Numbered from the stretch's first letter, positions 38,323-47,461 are shown. The stretch: DNA of 64,000 nucleotides from Nocardia sp. CDC159 (GCF_023740735.1 NZ_JAMRXH010000002.1:372001-436000); one strand, 5' to 3'. Program-made: numbers and translations. Notes: generated by a model from the letters alone, not told the origin.

Positions 38323-39263
38323 ACGCTCACCTTCCAATACGGCAGCACGGTGTCGTCGTCGAGCCTTTCGAAGGCGATCTCGACCGGCAGATCGATGCGC
38401 ACGGCCTCGGGCGCCACCCCGCGCAGCTCGCCCAGGAAGCGCACGCCCTCCGCCAATTCGACCAGCGCCACCACATAGGGCAGCGTCCGCCCGGGCACCC
38501 GCGGCGCATGATGGACGACGTAGCTGAACACCCGGCCCCGCCCGGAGGCGACGATGTAATCGGTCGTCTCGGACCTGTCCTGCCACAGCGCCGGTATCGG
38601 CGGATGGCGCAGCGTCCCGTCGGGCAGCCGCTGGATGCGCAGCTCCCCGAGTTTCGCTCCCTCCCAGAAGAATTCGGTGTCGCGAGAGATGATAGGGCGC
38701 ACCCGCTGGCTCGTACCCTCCTGCGACTCGGCCTTTTTACCGGTTCCGGGCGCGAATTTCAGCATCCGGAACCGCATCTCGGTGACCGCCTCCTCGCCCA
38801 CATACCAGGTCAGCACGTAGGTCGCGAACCAGCCCTCGCCGAGCGCGGTCCGCTTGGGCCCCACCAGATCCCGCAGTCGCGTGCGGGCCTGCACCCGCTC
38901 GCCGATCTCCAGATAGCGGTGATAGGTCTGCTCGCAGTTGGTGGCGACGACCGAGGTGTAGCCGGCCGCGTCGAGCAGCGCGTTGACGGCGTTCATCGGA
39001 TCGTCGGCCGGGCGCGCGCCGTGCAGGCCCGGCATGGTCCACACCTGGGCCATGGCCGGCGGGGCGACGATGCCGGGATGTCCGGCCGCGCGCGCGGCGT
39101 CGGCGTCGACATAGATCGGATTGCGATCGCCGATGGCCTCGACCCAGTTGTTGATCATCGGCTGATTCACCGGATCGCGGGCCACCCGCGGCGCGCACTC
39201 CCCCGCCGCCTCGATCCGCTCGCCCGCGGCGCGAATCTCCGCCGCTGTCATGGTTTCCGGCAC
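38319..39263 (-). CDS. chsH2: ChsH2, MaoC-like hydratase fused to DUF35
   Basis: 314 aa from GTG 39263, with AGGAG 6 bp upstream. Residues 1-180 are a MaoC-like domain (NNWVEAIGDRNPIYVDADAARAAGHPGIVAPP). Residues about 200-314 are a DUF35 rubredoxin/OB module (FFWEGAKLGELRIQRLPDGTLRHPPIPA), although the usual paired zinc cysteines of DUF35 are absent. The first domain joins ChsH1; the second binds Ltp2. Fifth position counted from ltp2 is chsE1; spacing to chsE2 is 9 bp. Confidence 0.9.
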   Translation of the reverse strand: MPETMTAAEIRAAGERIEAAGECAPRVARDPVNQPMINNWVEAIGDRNPIYVDADAARAAGHPGIVAPPAMAQVWTMPGLHGARPADDPMNAVNALLDAAGYTSVVATNCEQTYHRYLEIGERVQARTRLRDLVGPKRTALGEGWFATYVLTWYVGEEAVTEMRFRMLKFAPGTGKKAESQEGTSQRVRPIISRDTEFFWEGAKLGELRIQRLPDGTLRHPPIPALWQDRSETTDYIVASGRGRVFSYVVHHAPRVPGRTLPYVVALVELAEGVRFLGELRGVAPEAVRIDLPVEIAFERLDDDTVLPYWKVSV

Positions 39264-39272
39264 GGCAGACTC

Positions 39273-40514
39273 CTATCTCGGTACGCGCGGCAGCCGCAGC
39301 CCGGCGGTGGCGATCAGCTCGCGCATGATCTCGTTGACCCCGCCGCCGAAGGTCACCACCAGATTCTGTTTGGTGCGCCGGTCCAGCCAGGTCAGCAGTT
39401 CGGCGGTGGCCGGATCGGCGTAATCGCCGTGGCGACCGACGATCTCCTCGGCGAGGCGACCGGCCTCCTGCAGCGCCTCGGTGGAATAGACCTTGGTGGC
39501 CGAGGCGTCGGCGATCATGCCCGCCGGATCGGCTGCGTCATTGCGGCGTCCGCGGGTCCCTGCGTGGTTACGCAAGCTGCCGCCTCCGGTCCCGTCGCTT
39601 CCACCGGCGGCATGATCGGCATTCGCCGCGACCTGCCAGTTCAGCAACTCGTTGAGTCGGACCATCGCGTGCAGGCGGCCCAGTGAGCGCCGCACATCGC
39701 TCTCCCCCAGCACGCCGCGCCGCAGCGCCCATTCGCGCACCCGGTCGTAGAGCTGTTCGATCTTGCCCGCGGGGCCGAGGCTGATCCGCTCGTGATTGAG
39801 CTGGGTGGTGATCAGTCGCCAGCCGTCGTTCTCCGCGCCGACGAGCATGTTCGCCGGAACCCGGACGTTGTCGAAGTAGGTGGCATTGGTGTGATGCGCG
39901 CCGTCGCAGGTGATGATCGGGGTCCAGGAGTAGCCCGGATCGGTGGTGTCCACGATGAGGATGGTGATGCCGCGGTGGCGCGACTCCGCGGTGCCGGTGC
40001 GGCAGGCCAGCCAGATGTAGTCGGCCTCGTGCGCGCCGGTGGTGAACACCTTCTGCCCGTTGACGATCCAGTCGCCGTTCGCGTCGCGCACCGCACTGGT
40101 CCGCAGCGCGGCCAGATCGGTGCCCGCCTCGGGCTCGGAGTAGCCGATGGAGAAGTGCACATCGCCGGAAAGTATGGCGGGCAGGAACTTTCGCTTCTGC
40201 TCCGCGGTGCCGAACTGCTGCAGGGTGGGACCGACGGTCATCAGCGTCACCAGCGGCAGCGGCACATCGGCACGGGCCGCCTCGTTGTAGAAGATCTGCT
40301 GTTCGACCGGCCCGAAGCCCTGTCCGCCGTACTCGGTGGGCCAGCCCACACCGAGCCAGCCGTCGCGGCCCATCCGGCGCACCACCGCGCGATAGGCGTC
40401 GCCATGGCGGTTGACCGCCATCTCGGCCTCCTCCTCGGAAGTCACGAGATCGGCGAAATATGAACGCAATTCGTCGCGCAGGCGGCGCTGCTCGGGGGTC
40501 AGGTCGATGAACAT
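39273..40514 (-). CDS. chsE2: ChsE2 (FadE29), side-chain acyl-CoA dehydrogenase subunit with repeat insertion
   Basis: 413 aa from ATG 40514, starting 16 bp inside the end of chsE1. Canonical motifs: MFIDLTPEQRRLRDELRSYF, GYSEPEAGTDLAALRTSAVR, NGQKVFTTGAHEADYIWLAC, TFGGGVNEIMRELIA. It forms the alpha2beta2 ChsE1-ChsE2 enzyme that dehydrogenates the propionyl side chain. The M. tuberculosis protein is 387 aa as I remember it. The 26 extra residues here lie in one loop between NELLNWQVAAN and ADASATKVYSTE and contain GTGGGSLRNHAGTR, encoded by copy C of the coding repeat. The loop precedes the last helical bundle and is probably surface-exposed. Confidence 0.9.
   Translation of the reverse strand: MFIDLTPEQRRLRDELRSYFADLVTSEEEAEMAVNRHGDAYRAVVRRMGRDGWLGVGWPTEYGGQGFGPVEQQIFYNEAARADVPLPLVTLMTVGPTLQQFGTAEQKRKFLPAILSGDVHFSIGYSEPEAGTDLAALRTSAVRDANGDWIVNGQKVFTTGAHEADYIWLACRTGTAESRHRGITILIVDTTDPGYSWTPIITCDGAHHTNATYFDNVRVPANMLVGAENDGWRLITTQLNHERISLGPAGKIEQLYDRVREWALRRGVLGESDVRRSLGRLHAMVRLNELLNWQVAANADHAAGGSDGTGGGSLRNHAGTRGRRNDAADPAGMIADASATKVYSTEALQEAGRLAEEIVGRHGDYADPATAELLTWLDRRTKQNLVVTFGGGVNEIMRELIATAGLRLPRVPR
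39511..39620 (+). repeat. Dispersed intragenic repeat, copy C (inside chsE2)
   Basis: The 32-bp core lies at 39561-39592, 29 of 32 bases like copy A. It is flanked by long imperfect inverted arms: GCGATCATGCCCGCCGG at 39511-39527 pairs with CCGGCGGCATGATCGGC at 39604-39620, with a one-base bulge. In the mRNA of chsE2 this gives a hairpin with the core in its loop. The core is read as GTGGGSLRNHAG. Confidence 0.8.
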
Positions 40515-41563
40515 CGGGCTCCCAAACGATCCAGCCGGAACGACGCGCCGCCGAGCCAGCGGGCGATGTCCTTGGCCTGTGAGTAGTAGCGATGCAGCGG
40601 GTGGGTCACGTCGACGCCGATGCCACCGTGCAGGTGGTGGCACTTCTGCATGGCCACGGGCAGCTCCGCGGCCACCGCGTAGGCCAGCACGTCCAGGTCG
40701 TCGTCGATCCGCTCCTGGTGTTCCGGGCTCGGATCGAGCTGGGCCAGCGCCCAGTTCGCCGACGCCGCGGCCACGTGCAGGGTGCGCGAGGTTACGTACA
40801 CATCGGCGATCTGCTGGGCCACCGCCTGGAATTCGGCCAACGGGCGACCGAACTGATGGCGGGTGCGCACATGTTCGGCGGTCAGCGCCAGCGCGCCCTT
40901 CACCAGTCCGTCCGCGACCGCTCCGAGGCACGCCAGCGCCAGTCGGTGCAGCTCGCCCAGGCCGTCGGGCAGCAGCTGCCCGGCCGGAATACGCACATCC
41001 TCCAAATGCACCGAGAATTCCGGCATTCCGGTCGAGGCCGGAGTCTCCAGCAGCGTCACGCCGGGCGCATCGGCCTCGACGACGGCTATGCCCGAATCGG
41101 TCGGCACCAGCAGCCACCGCGCCTGCGCGGCATAGGGCACGGCCACCTTGTGGCCGCTGATGCGCACCGTATCGCCCTCGGCGACCGCGGTGGTCTCCGG
41201 CTTCACAGCGAACGGCGCGCCCGGCTCGTTCAGCGCGGCGGTCAGCACCGCACCCTCGGCCACCGCCGGAAAGATCCTCTCCGCCAGCGCATCCGGGGCC
41301 GTGCGGAGCAGTGGCAGCACCCCGAGGCCCAGCGTCGCCAGCGCGGGCACCTGGACGGCGTCGGTGGCCAGCTCGGTCAGCAGGGCGCAGACCTCCGGCA
41401 GGCCCATGCCGTCTCCGCCGAAGCGCTCCGGCAGCGCCACCAGTAACAGTCCGCTGTCCACCACCGCCGGCCACAGCGCCATATCCCGCGCGCTGTCGCG
41501 TTCCAGCAAACTCACGACAACCTCGGCGACCGCGTCCTGGCTCTCGTCGTAGTCGAAATCCAA
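40499..41563 (-). CDS. chsE1: ChsE1 (FadE28), side-chain acyl-CoA dehydrogenase subunit
   Basis: 354 aa from TTG 41563 (TTGGATTTCGAC), with GGGAG 7 bp upstream; no ATG/GTG fits the family start MDFD. Reduced dehydrogenase subunit: ALNEPGAPFAVKPETT, HVRTRHQFGRPLAEFQAVAQQIADVYV, CHHLHGGIGVDVTHPLHRYYSQAKD and the C-terminal LGARCSST seen in FadE28 proteins. It partners ChsE2 and overlaps its start by 16 bp. Confidence 0.88.
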   Translation of the reverse strand: MDFDYDESQDAVAEVVVSLLERDSARDMALWPAVVDSGLLLVALPERFGGDGMGLPEVCALLTELATDAVQVPALATLGLGVLPLLRTAPDALAERIFPAVAEGAVLTAALNEPGAPFAVKPETTAVAEGDTVRISGHKVAVPYAAQARWLLVPTDSGIAVVEADAPGVTLLETPASTGMPEFSVHLEDVRIPAGQLLPDGLGELHRLALACLGAVADGLVKGALALTAEHVRTRHQFGRPLAEFQAVAQQIADVYVTSRTLHVAAASANWALAQLDPSPEHQERIDDDLDVLAYAVAAELPVAMQKCHHLHGGIGVDVTHPLHRYYSQAKDIARWLGGASFRLDRLGARCSST

Positions 41564-41590
41564 TTCAATGCTCCCGGTTGAGGTGTGGAT

Positions 41591-43735
41591 TCAGCCGTGC
41601 GATTCGCGCGGGAGCCCGAGAATCCGTTCGCCGGCCACGGTCAAAAGGATCTGCTCGGTGCCCCCCGCGATCGACAAACAGCGCGTCAGCAGGAATTCTT
41701 TCACCACATCCGAATCCTGTGCGCCCGCCACACCAGCGAGTTCGACGGCGAATTCGGCGACCTGCTGACGATGCCGGACACCGACGAGTTTGCGAACGCT
41801 ACTTTGCGCTCCGGGATCGATCCCGGCCAACATCCGCTGCGCGGCGCGCGTCTCCAGCAAAAGTCCGGCGACGGCATCGGCGACCAGAGCGCCCAGGCGA
41901 TCGGCAATCAATTCCGCACCCGGCCCGACGGCCGGAGCGGTCGCTATCAGACGCTCGAGTTCGTCGCCGATCCCGCTGCCGCCCATCGCCACCCGTTCCG
42001 AGGACAAGGTGGAACGCGCGATTTTCCATCCCGCGCCCAATTCGCCGACCAGGCAGTCGTCGGGCACGAAGACATCGTCGAGGAACACCTCCGAGAACCG
42101 CGCCTCGCCGGTGATCTGCACCAGCGGCCGCACCTCGATACCCGGACTGCTCATATCGACCAGGAAATAGCTGATGCCCCGATGTTTGGGCGCCGAGGCA
42201 TCGGTGCGGGCCAGACAAATCGCCCAGTTCGCTACATTCGCCAGCGAGGTCCAGACCTTCTGACCGCGCAATCGCCAGCCGCCCGCGGCCCGGGTCGCCG
42301 TGGTGCGCAGCGCCGCCAGATCCGAGCCGGCGTCGGGCTCGCTGAACAGCTGGCACCACACGACCCGACCGCGCAGCGTCGCATCGGCGAAGCGCTCGAT
42401 CTGTTCCGGGGTGCCGTACTGCAGCAGCGTGGGCACCGCCCAGTTGCCGATCTGGATGTCGGGCACCGCGATCGCGGCCCGGCGCACCTGTTCGTCGATG
42501 AGCGTGCGCAGGATCGGTCCCGCGCCGCGGCCGTACGGGCGCGGCCAGTGCGGGGCGAGTAATCCGGTGTCCACCAGGGCGTCTCGCTGCCGTTGCGCCG
42601 GAAGCGCCGCGATCCGCGCGAGATCCGCGGCCAGTTCGGCGGCCTCCCCGGCGTCGAGTCCGACCACGTCCCAGGCCGTCGCGGCGGGGTCCTCGTCGAA
42701 GCCGAGATCGAGTCCGACGGTTCGCCTCCGGCCCTGGCGCACCAGCTCGGCCACCCGCGCCCGCCAGCGCGCCGACCCGCCCAGCAGCTGCCGCAGGGCC
42801 ACCGCCCGGCGCAGATACAAGTGCGCGTCGTGCTCCCAGGTGAAGCCGATGCCGCCGAGCACCTGGATGCAGTCCTTGGCCGTCTCGACCGCCGCGTCCA
42901 GGGCGACGGTCAGGGCGATGGCGGCGGCCAGCGGCAGCTCGTCGGTGCGGGCGTCCACGGCCGCGGCCGCGTCGGCGGCGACCGCGCGAATCAGCTCGGC
43001 GCGGCACAGCATCCAGGCGCAGATGTGCTTGACGGCCTGGAATTCGCCGATCTTGCGGCCGAACTGCTCACGCACCTTCGCGTATTCGGTCGCGGTCTCG
43101 AGGCACCACCCGGCGATGCCCGCGGCCTCGGCGGCGACGAGGGCCGCGGTGAGATCGGCTACGGCGTAGGAGTTTTCGAACAGCTGCCCGGCCGCGACCC
43201 GGACGCCGGCGCATTCGACGCGAGCCAGCGGCATACTCGCATCCAGCGGTGCGAGCGGAACGATGTGCAACCCTTCGGCATTCGCAGGCACCAGACACCA
43301 GCGCCCGCCGTCCACCGGCAGCAGCACGGCCGTGCCGTCGGCCGCCCCGAGCACCGTGTCCCAGACCCCGGTCAGCTCGGTCCCCTTGGCGGACAGGGCA
43401 ACCGGGTCACCCAGCGCGACACCGCACGGGGTATCCTCGGCCAGCGCCCCGCCGGTGACCAGGCCCGCGAGCGCGGTGGTCAGGACCGGTCCGCCGACGA
43501 GATCGTGGGCCGCCTGTTCGATGAGGACCGCCAGGTCGCTCACCGAGCCGTCGGCGCCCCCGGCGGAATCACCGACGGCGACGCGGAAGATGCCCAGGTC
43601 CACCAGACTCGGCCAGAATTCGCGCCAGTACCCCGGCGAACCGGTGCGCATTGTTGCAATCGGCCGGATCGACGCGGCCCATCCGCGCATCGACTCCTGG
43701 ACCGCTTTATGCTCGTCAGTGGTGGCGATGCTCAC
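41591..43735 (-). CDS. chsE3: ChsE3 (FadE34), fused two-domain acyl-CoA dehydrogenase
   Basis: 714 aa from GTG 43735. Two acyl-CoA dehydrogenase copies in one chain. Residues 1-330 have the reduced form (YAKVREQFGRKIGEFQAVKHICAW; VLGGIGFTWEHDAHLYLRRA); residues 370-714 are complete (FSEPDAGSDLAALRTTATR, LRGQKVWTSLANVANWAICLA, IAGGTEQILLTVAGERILGLPRE). This mirrors Rv3573c, which acts on the C5/C3 steroid side-chain CoA esters. It heads the igr-type operon and is divergent from kstR, with the KstR palindrome 36 bp upstream. Confidence 0.9.
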   Translation of the reverse strand: MSIATTDEHKAVQESMRGWAASIRPIATMRTGSPGYWREFWPSLVDLGIFRVAVGDSAGGADGSVSDLAVLIEQAAHDLVGGPVLTTALAGLVTGGALAEDTPCGVALGDPVALSAKGTELTGVWDTVLGAADGTAVLLPVDGGRWCLVPANAEGLHIVPLAPLDASMPLARVECAGVRVAAGQLFENSYAVADLTAALVAAEAAGIAGWCLETATEYAKVREQFGRKIGEFQAVKHICAWMLCRAELIRAVAADAAAAVDARTDELPLAAAIALTVALDAAVETAKDCIQVLGGIGFTWEHDAHLYLRRAVALRQLLGGSARWRARVAELVRQGRRRTVGLDLGFDEDPAATAWDVVGLDAGEAAELAADLARIAALPAQRQRDALVDTGLLAPHWPRPYGRGAGPILRTLIDEQVRRAAIAVPDIQIGNWAVPTLLQYGTPEQIERFADATLRGRVVWCQLFSEPDAGSDLAALRTTATRAAGGWRLRGQKVWTSLANVANWAICLARTDASAPKHRGISYFLVDMSSPGIEVRPLVQITGEARFSEVFLDDVFVPDDCLVGELGAGWKIARSTLSSERVAMGGSGIGDELERLIATAPAVGPGAELIADRLGALVADAVAGLLLETRAAQRMLAGIDPGAQSSVRKLVGVRHRQQVAEFAVELAGVAGAQDSDVVKEFLLTRCLSIAGGTEQILLTVAGERILGLPRESHG

Positions 43736-43770
43736 ACTGCATACCGCCTTTCCGGCGTGACTCCCACACC

Positions 43771-43784
43771 TAGAACATGTTCTA
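43771..43784. promoter_or_regulatory. KstR operator between chsE3 and kstR
   Basis: TAGAACATGTTCTA is a perfect 14-bp palindrome and an exact KstR consensus match. It lies 36 bp from the chsE3 start and 97 bp from the kstR start, suited to repression of the side-chain operon and autoregulation of kstR. Confidence 0.9.
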
Positions 43785-43880
43785 ATATTCGAGCCGGGCG
43801 GAAGTCAAGAGACGATCCCGCCGCGGGCAGCGACGCACCCCAGCCGCAGATACGACGTTTGCAGGAAAGGACTTTCACCG

Positions 43881-44540
43881 ATGGCCAGTCCCTCCCGAGA
43901 GCAGGCAGCCGACTCGGGTGCCCAGAACGGGGGCCGCCCCCGGGCCACCCCGGTCAGCACGCTCAGCGAGGACGAGCTCAGCTCGGCCGCGCAGCGGGAG
44001 CGGCGCAAGCGCATCCTCGACGCCACCCTCGCGCTGGCATCCAAGGGCGGCTACGACGCGGTGCAGATGCGTGCGGTCGCCGAGCGCGCCGACGTCGCGG
44101 TGGGCACGCTCTACCGCTACTTCCCCTCCAAGGTCCACCTGCTGGTGTCGGCGCTGGCGCGGGAGTTCGAACAGTTCGAGAGCAAGCGCAAACCGCTGGC
44201 CGGGCAAACCCCGCGCGAACGCATGCATCTGCTGCTGACCCAGGTCACCCGGGCCATGCAGCGCGATCCGCTGCTCACCGAGGCCATGACGCGCGCGTTC
44301 ATGTTCGCCGACGCCTCGGCCGCCGCCGAGGTCGACCGGGTGGGCCGGGTGATGGACCGGTTCTTCGCGCGCGCCATCGAGGACGGCGAACCGACCGATC
44401 GCGACCTGGCCATCGCGCGGGTCATCAGCGATGTGTGGCTGTCCAATCTAGTGGCCTGGCTGACCCGGCGGGCCTCCGCGACGGACGTCACAGAACGGCT
44501 CGAACTGACCGTCGACCTGCTGCTGGGCGACAAGTCATAG
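43881..44540 (+). CDS. kstR: KstR, TetR-family master repressor of cholesterol catabolism
   Basis: 219 aa from ATG 43881. TetR helix-turn-helix KGGYDAVQMRAVAERADVAVGTLYRYFPSKVHLLVSALARE, then a ligand domain (MTRAFMFADASAAAEVDRVGRVMDRFF, VISDVWLSNLVAWLTRRAS) that binds 3-oxo-cholestenoyl-CoA-type esters in orthologues (Rv3574). The N-terminal 40 residues are a flexible polar extension. It is divergent from chsE3 and should repress all KstR boxes listed here. Confidence 0.92.
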   Translation: MASPSREQAADSGAQNGGRPRATPVSTLSEDELSSAAQRERRKRILDATLALASKGGYDAVQMRAVAERADVAVGTLYRYFPSKVHLLVSALAREFEQFESKRKPLAGQTPRERMHLLLTQVTRAMQRDPLLTEAMTRAFMFADASAAAEVDRVGRVMDRFFARAIEDGEPTDRDLAIARVISDVWLSNLVAWLTRRASATDVTERLELTVDLLLGDKS

Positions 44541-44544
44541 GAAA

Positions 44545-44571
44545 GTTTGCCCTCTGTTCCGCGTGGCAAAC
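44545..44571 (+). terminator. Hairpin after kstR, possible terminator
   Basis: GTTTGCC (44545-44551) and GGCAAAC (44565-44571) are perfect 7-bp arms around a 13-nt loop, beginning 4 bp after the kstR stop. No T-tract follows, so it is a weak intrinsic terminator at best. Confidence 0.4.
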
Positions 44572-44724
44572 CAGCTAACGTACCCATGGAGACCGCACAA
44601 TCTGGGATGCGCACGGCGAGGCGTCTGTAAACGTCTCGTATCACTGCGCGAACAAGCGAGCAAACCTCACCCGCTAGAGTTTCTCGCGCCCTGACATTTC
44701 TCCTCCGATCACTAGGTTGGATGC

Positions 44725-47298
44725 GTGAGCGCACAGGATTTGCCACAGGAACTTCGCCGTGCCTTGTCGGCCGTGGCCCGGATGCCCCGGCTACTGGTCG
44801 CATCGGACTACGACGGGACGATCGCGCCCATCGTGTCCGATCCGGCGAAGGCCTACCCCCATCGGGAATCGGTGAGCGCGCTGCGCGCCCTCGCCGGCCT
44901 CACCGCCACCACGGCGGCCGTCATCTCCGGCCGGGCGCTGCGGGATCTCGCGGCGCTGTCCCGGCTTCCCGTCGAGGTCCAGCTGATCGGAAGCCACGGT
45001 TCGGAATTCGACGTCGGCTTCGTGCACGCCATCGACAACGATGCCAAACAGCTACTGCAGGAAGTACAGAACGCCCTCAACCACATCGCCGAGGACAATC
45101 CGGGCGCGGCGGTGGAGATCAAACCGGCCAGTGTCGCGCTGCATGTGCGCAACGCCTCCCCCGAGGTCGGCCGACGCGCACTGCAGCAGGCCCGGCAGGG
45201 TCCGGCCAGTTGGGTCGGCGTGCAGGTCACCGAGGGCAAGGCCGTCATCGAACTGGCGGTCATCCAGACCGACAAGGGTGACGCACTGGACATCATCCGC
45301 CATCAGGAGGGCGCGTCCGCGGCGGTCTTCTTCGGCGACGATGTGACCGATGAGAAGGCGTTCGCGCGCCTGGCCGGTCCCGATGTCGGCATCAAGGTGG
45401 GCGACGGCGAGAGCCTCGCCAGATACCGCGTGGCCAGCACCGAGGAGGTGGCCAAGGCCCTGGCGTATCTGCTCGAGGAGCGGCGCACCTGGCTGGCCGG
45501 TGCCTCCGCCCCTCGAATCGAACGGCTGACCATGCTGGCCAGCCCTCGATCCAAGGCCCTCGTCACACCGGACGGCACGGTCACCTGGTTCTGTCACCCC
45601 GAACCGGATTCGGCCGCGGTGTTCGCACATCTGCTGGGCGGACCGGAGGCCGGGCATTTCACCATCGCCCCGGAGCGGCCGGGCCTGCCGCTGTCGCAGC
45701 GGTATGTGGACGGCACCATGACCGTCGAAACCCGTTGGTCCAGTTTGCAGGTCGTGGACTACCTGCCGCACGACGTGGCGCCGGAGCGCACCGACCTGAC
45801 CCGGGTGATCACCGGTGACGCCCGCGCGGTGGTGACCTTCGCGCCGCGGCCGGAGTTCGGTCAGGTGCCGGTGAGCATCGACCGTGAACCCGCGGGCCTG
45901 CGGGTGCACGGCACCAACGATCCGATCGTGCTCCGCTCGCCGGGTGTGCAGTGGGAGATCGTCGAGGAGGGCATCCACCAGACCGCGCGCGCGGTCATCG
46001 ATCCCTCCCGCGGTCCGGTCGTGCTCGAAATGCGTTGCGGTACCTCCGACCTGGCCCCGGCCATGGTCGGCGAGCTGGAGCGCCGCCGTGAGGCCGAGCG
46101 GTACTGGCGGGACTGGGCCGAACAGCTGGAGCTGCCGCCGCTGAAGCCGGATCTGATGAAGCGGTCCGCGCTCACGCTGCGCGGGCTGGTGCACGCGCCG
46201 TCGGGTTCGATCCTGGCCGCGGCCACCACCTCGCTGCCGGAGGACATCGGCGGCGTGCGCAACTGGGACTACCGCTACTGCTGGCTGCGCGACGCCTCGC
46301 TGACCGCGCACGCGCTGGTGACGCTGGGCTCGCTGACCGAGGCCGAGGAGTTCCTGGCCTGGACCCACCGGGTGTTGGAGACGCTGGCCGGTCCGGAGCG
46401 GCTGCATCCGCTCTACACGCTCTACGGGGAGACGCTGCCGCCCGAGGCGGTCATCGATTCGCTGCCCGGCTACGCCGGATCGCGGCCGGTGCGCGTCGGC
46501 AACGCGGCGAATATGCAGGTGCAGCTCGACGTGTTCGGTCCGATCGTGGATCTGATCGCCGCGCTGGCCGACGCCCGCGAGCGCAAGGGCATCACCGATC
46601 CGGCCAAGGCGCTGCCCGATCAGGACTGGGAGCTGGTGCATGCCATGGTCTCGGCGGTGCAGCGGCGCTGGCGCGAACCCGACCACGGCATCTGGGAGAT
46701 CCGCGGCAATCCCCGTCATCACGTGTATTCGAAGGTGATGGGTTGGCTGACCGTCGATCGCGCGTTGAAGCTGGCGGAGAAGTTCAACCGCCGCGTCGAC
46801 CCGGCCTGGGCCGAACTGCGCGAGACCATCGCCGAGGAGGTCAAGGTCAAGGGCTGGAACGAGGAGGTGCAGTCCTACACCGCGGCCTACGACGGCACCG
46901 ATCTGGACGCGGCGACCCTGCACATCGGGCTGAGCGGGCTGATCGATCCGTCCGATCCGCGCTTCGCGGCGACCGTGGTGGCCACCGAGGCCGAGCTGCG
47001 CAGCGGTTCGACCGTGTACCGGTACCACCACGACGACGGACTGCCCGGCGGCGAGGGCGGTTTCCACCTCTGCGCGGCCTGGCTGGTCGAGGCGTATCTG
47101 CTGATCGGCAAGCGGTCCGATGCCGAGGCGCTGTTCGCCCAGCTGGTCGACGTGGCCGGGCCGACCGGACTGCTGAGCGAGGAGTACGACCCGGTCGCCG
47201 AGCGTTCGCTGGGCAACCATCCGCAGGCCTACAGCCATCTCGGTCTGCTGCGCTGTGCGCAGCTGCTGAGCCAGCCGGTTCCGGCGCTGGCATCGTAG
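44725..47298 (+). CDS. Trehalose-phosphatase fused to a GH15 glucoamylase/trehalase-like domain
   Basis: 857 aa from GTG 44725. Residues 1-250 are a HAD-type OtsB: DYDGTIAP with Asp28 and Asp30, ISGRALRDL, and GDDVTDEKAF near residue 204. Residues about 270-850 are glycoside hydrolase family 15: NWDYRYCWLRDAS at 513, HGIWEIRG and LLSEEYDP with candidate catalytic acids, NHPQAYSHLGLL at the end. Expected reactions are trehalose-6-phosphate to trehalose and cleavage of trehalose or alpha-glucan; GH15 trehalases are known in mycobacteria. It stands alone, with no otsA nearby. Confidence 0.85.
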   Translation: MSAQDLPQELRRALSAVARMPRLLVASDYDGTIAPIVSDPAKAYPHRESVSALRALAGLTATTAAVISGRALRDLAALSRLPVEVQLIGSHGSEFDVGFVHAIDNDAKQLLQEVQNALNHIAEDNPGAAVEIKPASVALHVRNASPEVGRRALQQARQGPASWVGVQVTEGKAVIELAVIQTDKGDALDIIRHQEGASAAVFFGDDVTDEKAFARLAGPDVGIKVGDGESLARYRVASTEEVAKALAYLLEERRTWLAGASAPRIERLTMLASPRSKALVTPDGTVTWFCHPEPDSAAVFAHLLGGPEAGHFTIAPERPGLPLSQRYVDGTMTVETRWSSLQVVDYLPHDVAPERTDLTRVITGDARAVVTFAPRPEFGQVPVSIDREPAGLRVHGTNDPIVLRSPGVQWEIVEEGIHQTARAVIDPSRGPVVLEMRCGTSDLAPAMVGELERRREAERYWRDWAEQLELPPLKPDLMKRSALTLRGLVHAPSGSILAAATTSLPEDIGGVRNWDYRYCWLRDASLTAHALVTLGSLTEAEEFLAWTHRVLETLAGPERLHPLYTLYGETLPPEAVIDSLPGYAGSRPVRVGNAANMQVQLDVFGPIVDLIAALADARERKGITDPAKALPDQDWELVHAMVSAVQRRWREPDHGIWEIRGNPRHHVYSKVMGWLTVDRALKLAEKFNRRVDPAWAELRETIAEEVKVKGWNEEVQSYTAAYDGTDLDAATLHIGLSGLIDPSDPRFAATVVATEAELRSGSTVYRYHHDDGLPGGEGGFHLCAAWLVEAYLLIGKRSDAEALFAQLVDVAGPTGLLSEEYDPVAERSLGNHPQAYSHLGLLRCAQLLSQPVPALAS

Positions 47299-47412
47299 TT
47301 CGATCACCCTCGGTGGGGCTCGCGACCGTCGTCGCGGGCCCCACCGTCGTGTCGAGGAGCACAGGGCGAATCCGGTGGATCGATACCAATGGTTCTGGAC
47401 ACGTGCGCTACA

Positions 47413-47436
47413 TTAAATGGAAATCGTTTCCGTTAA
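47413..47436. promoter_or_regulatory. Zur-like palindrome upstream of the metal ABC operon
   Basis: A 24-bp dyad beginning and ending with TTAA; its centre TGGAAATCGTTTCCG (47418-47432) resembles actinobacterial Zur boxes (TGAAAATnATTTTCA). It ends 25 bp before the GTG start of the substrate-binding lipoprotein and suits zinc-dependent repression. The assignment to Zur rather than another Fur-family protein is inference. Confidence 0.6.
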
Positions 47437-47461
47437 GTGTGCTGTGCAGGAGTGCCCGGGC

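Noticed and set aside
40499..41474. A single 733-aa protein joining chsE1 and chsE2 regions (39273-41474)
   Set aside because: The upstream part of that frame is an out-of-frame reading of chsE1. chsE2 has its own family start at 40514.
45052..47307. 751-aa open frame antisense to the OtsB-GH15 gene
   Set aside because: Its composition (many His, Gln, Arg, Gly, Val; no domain) is what the complement of GC-rich codons produces. The plus strand carries an intact recognisable enzyme.
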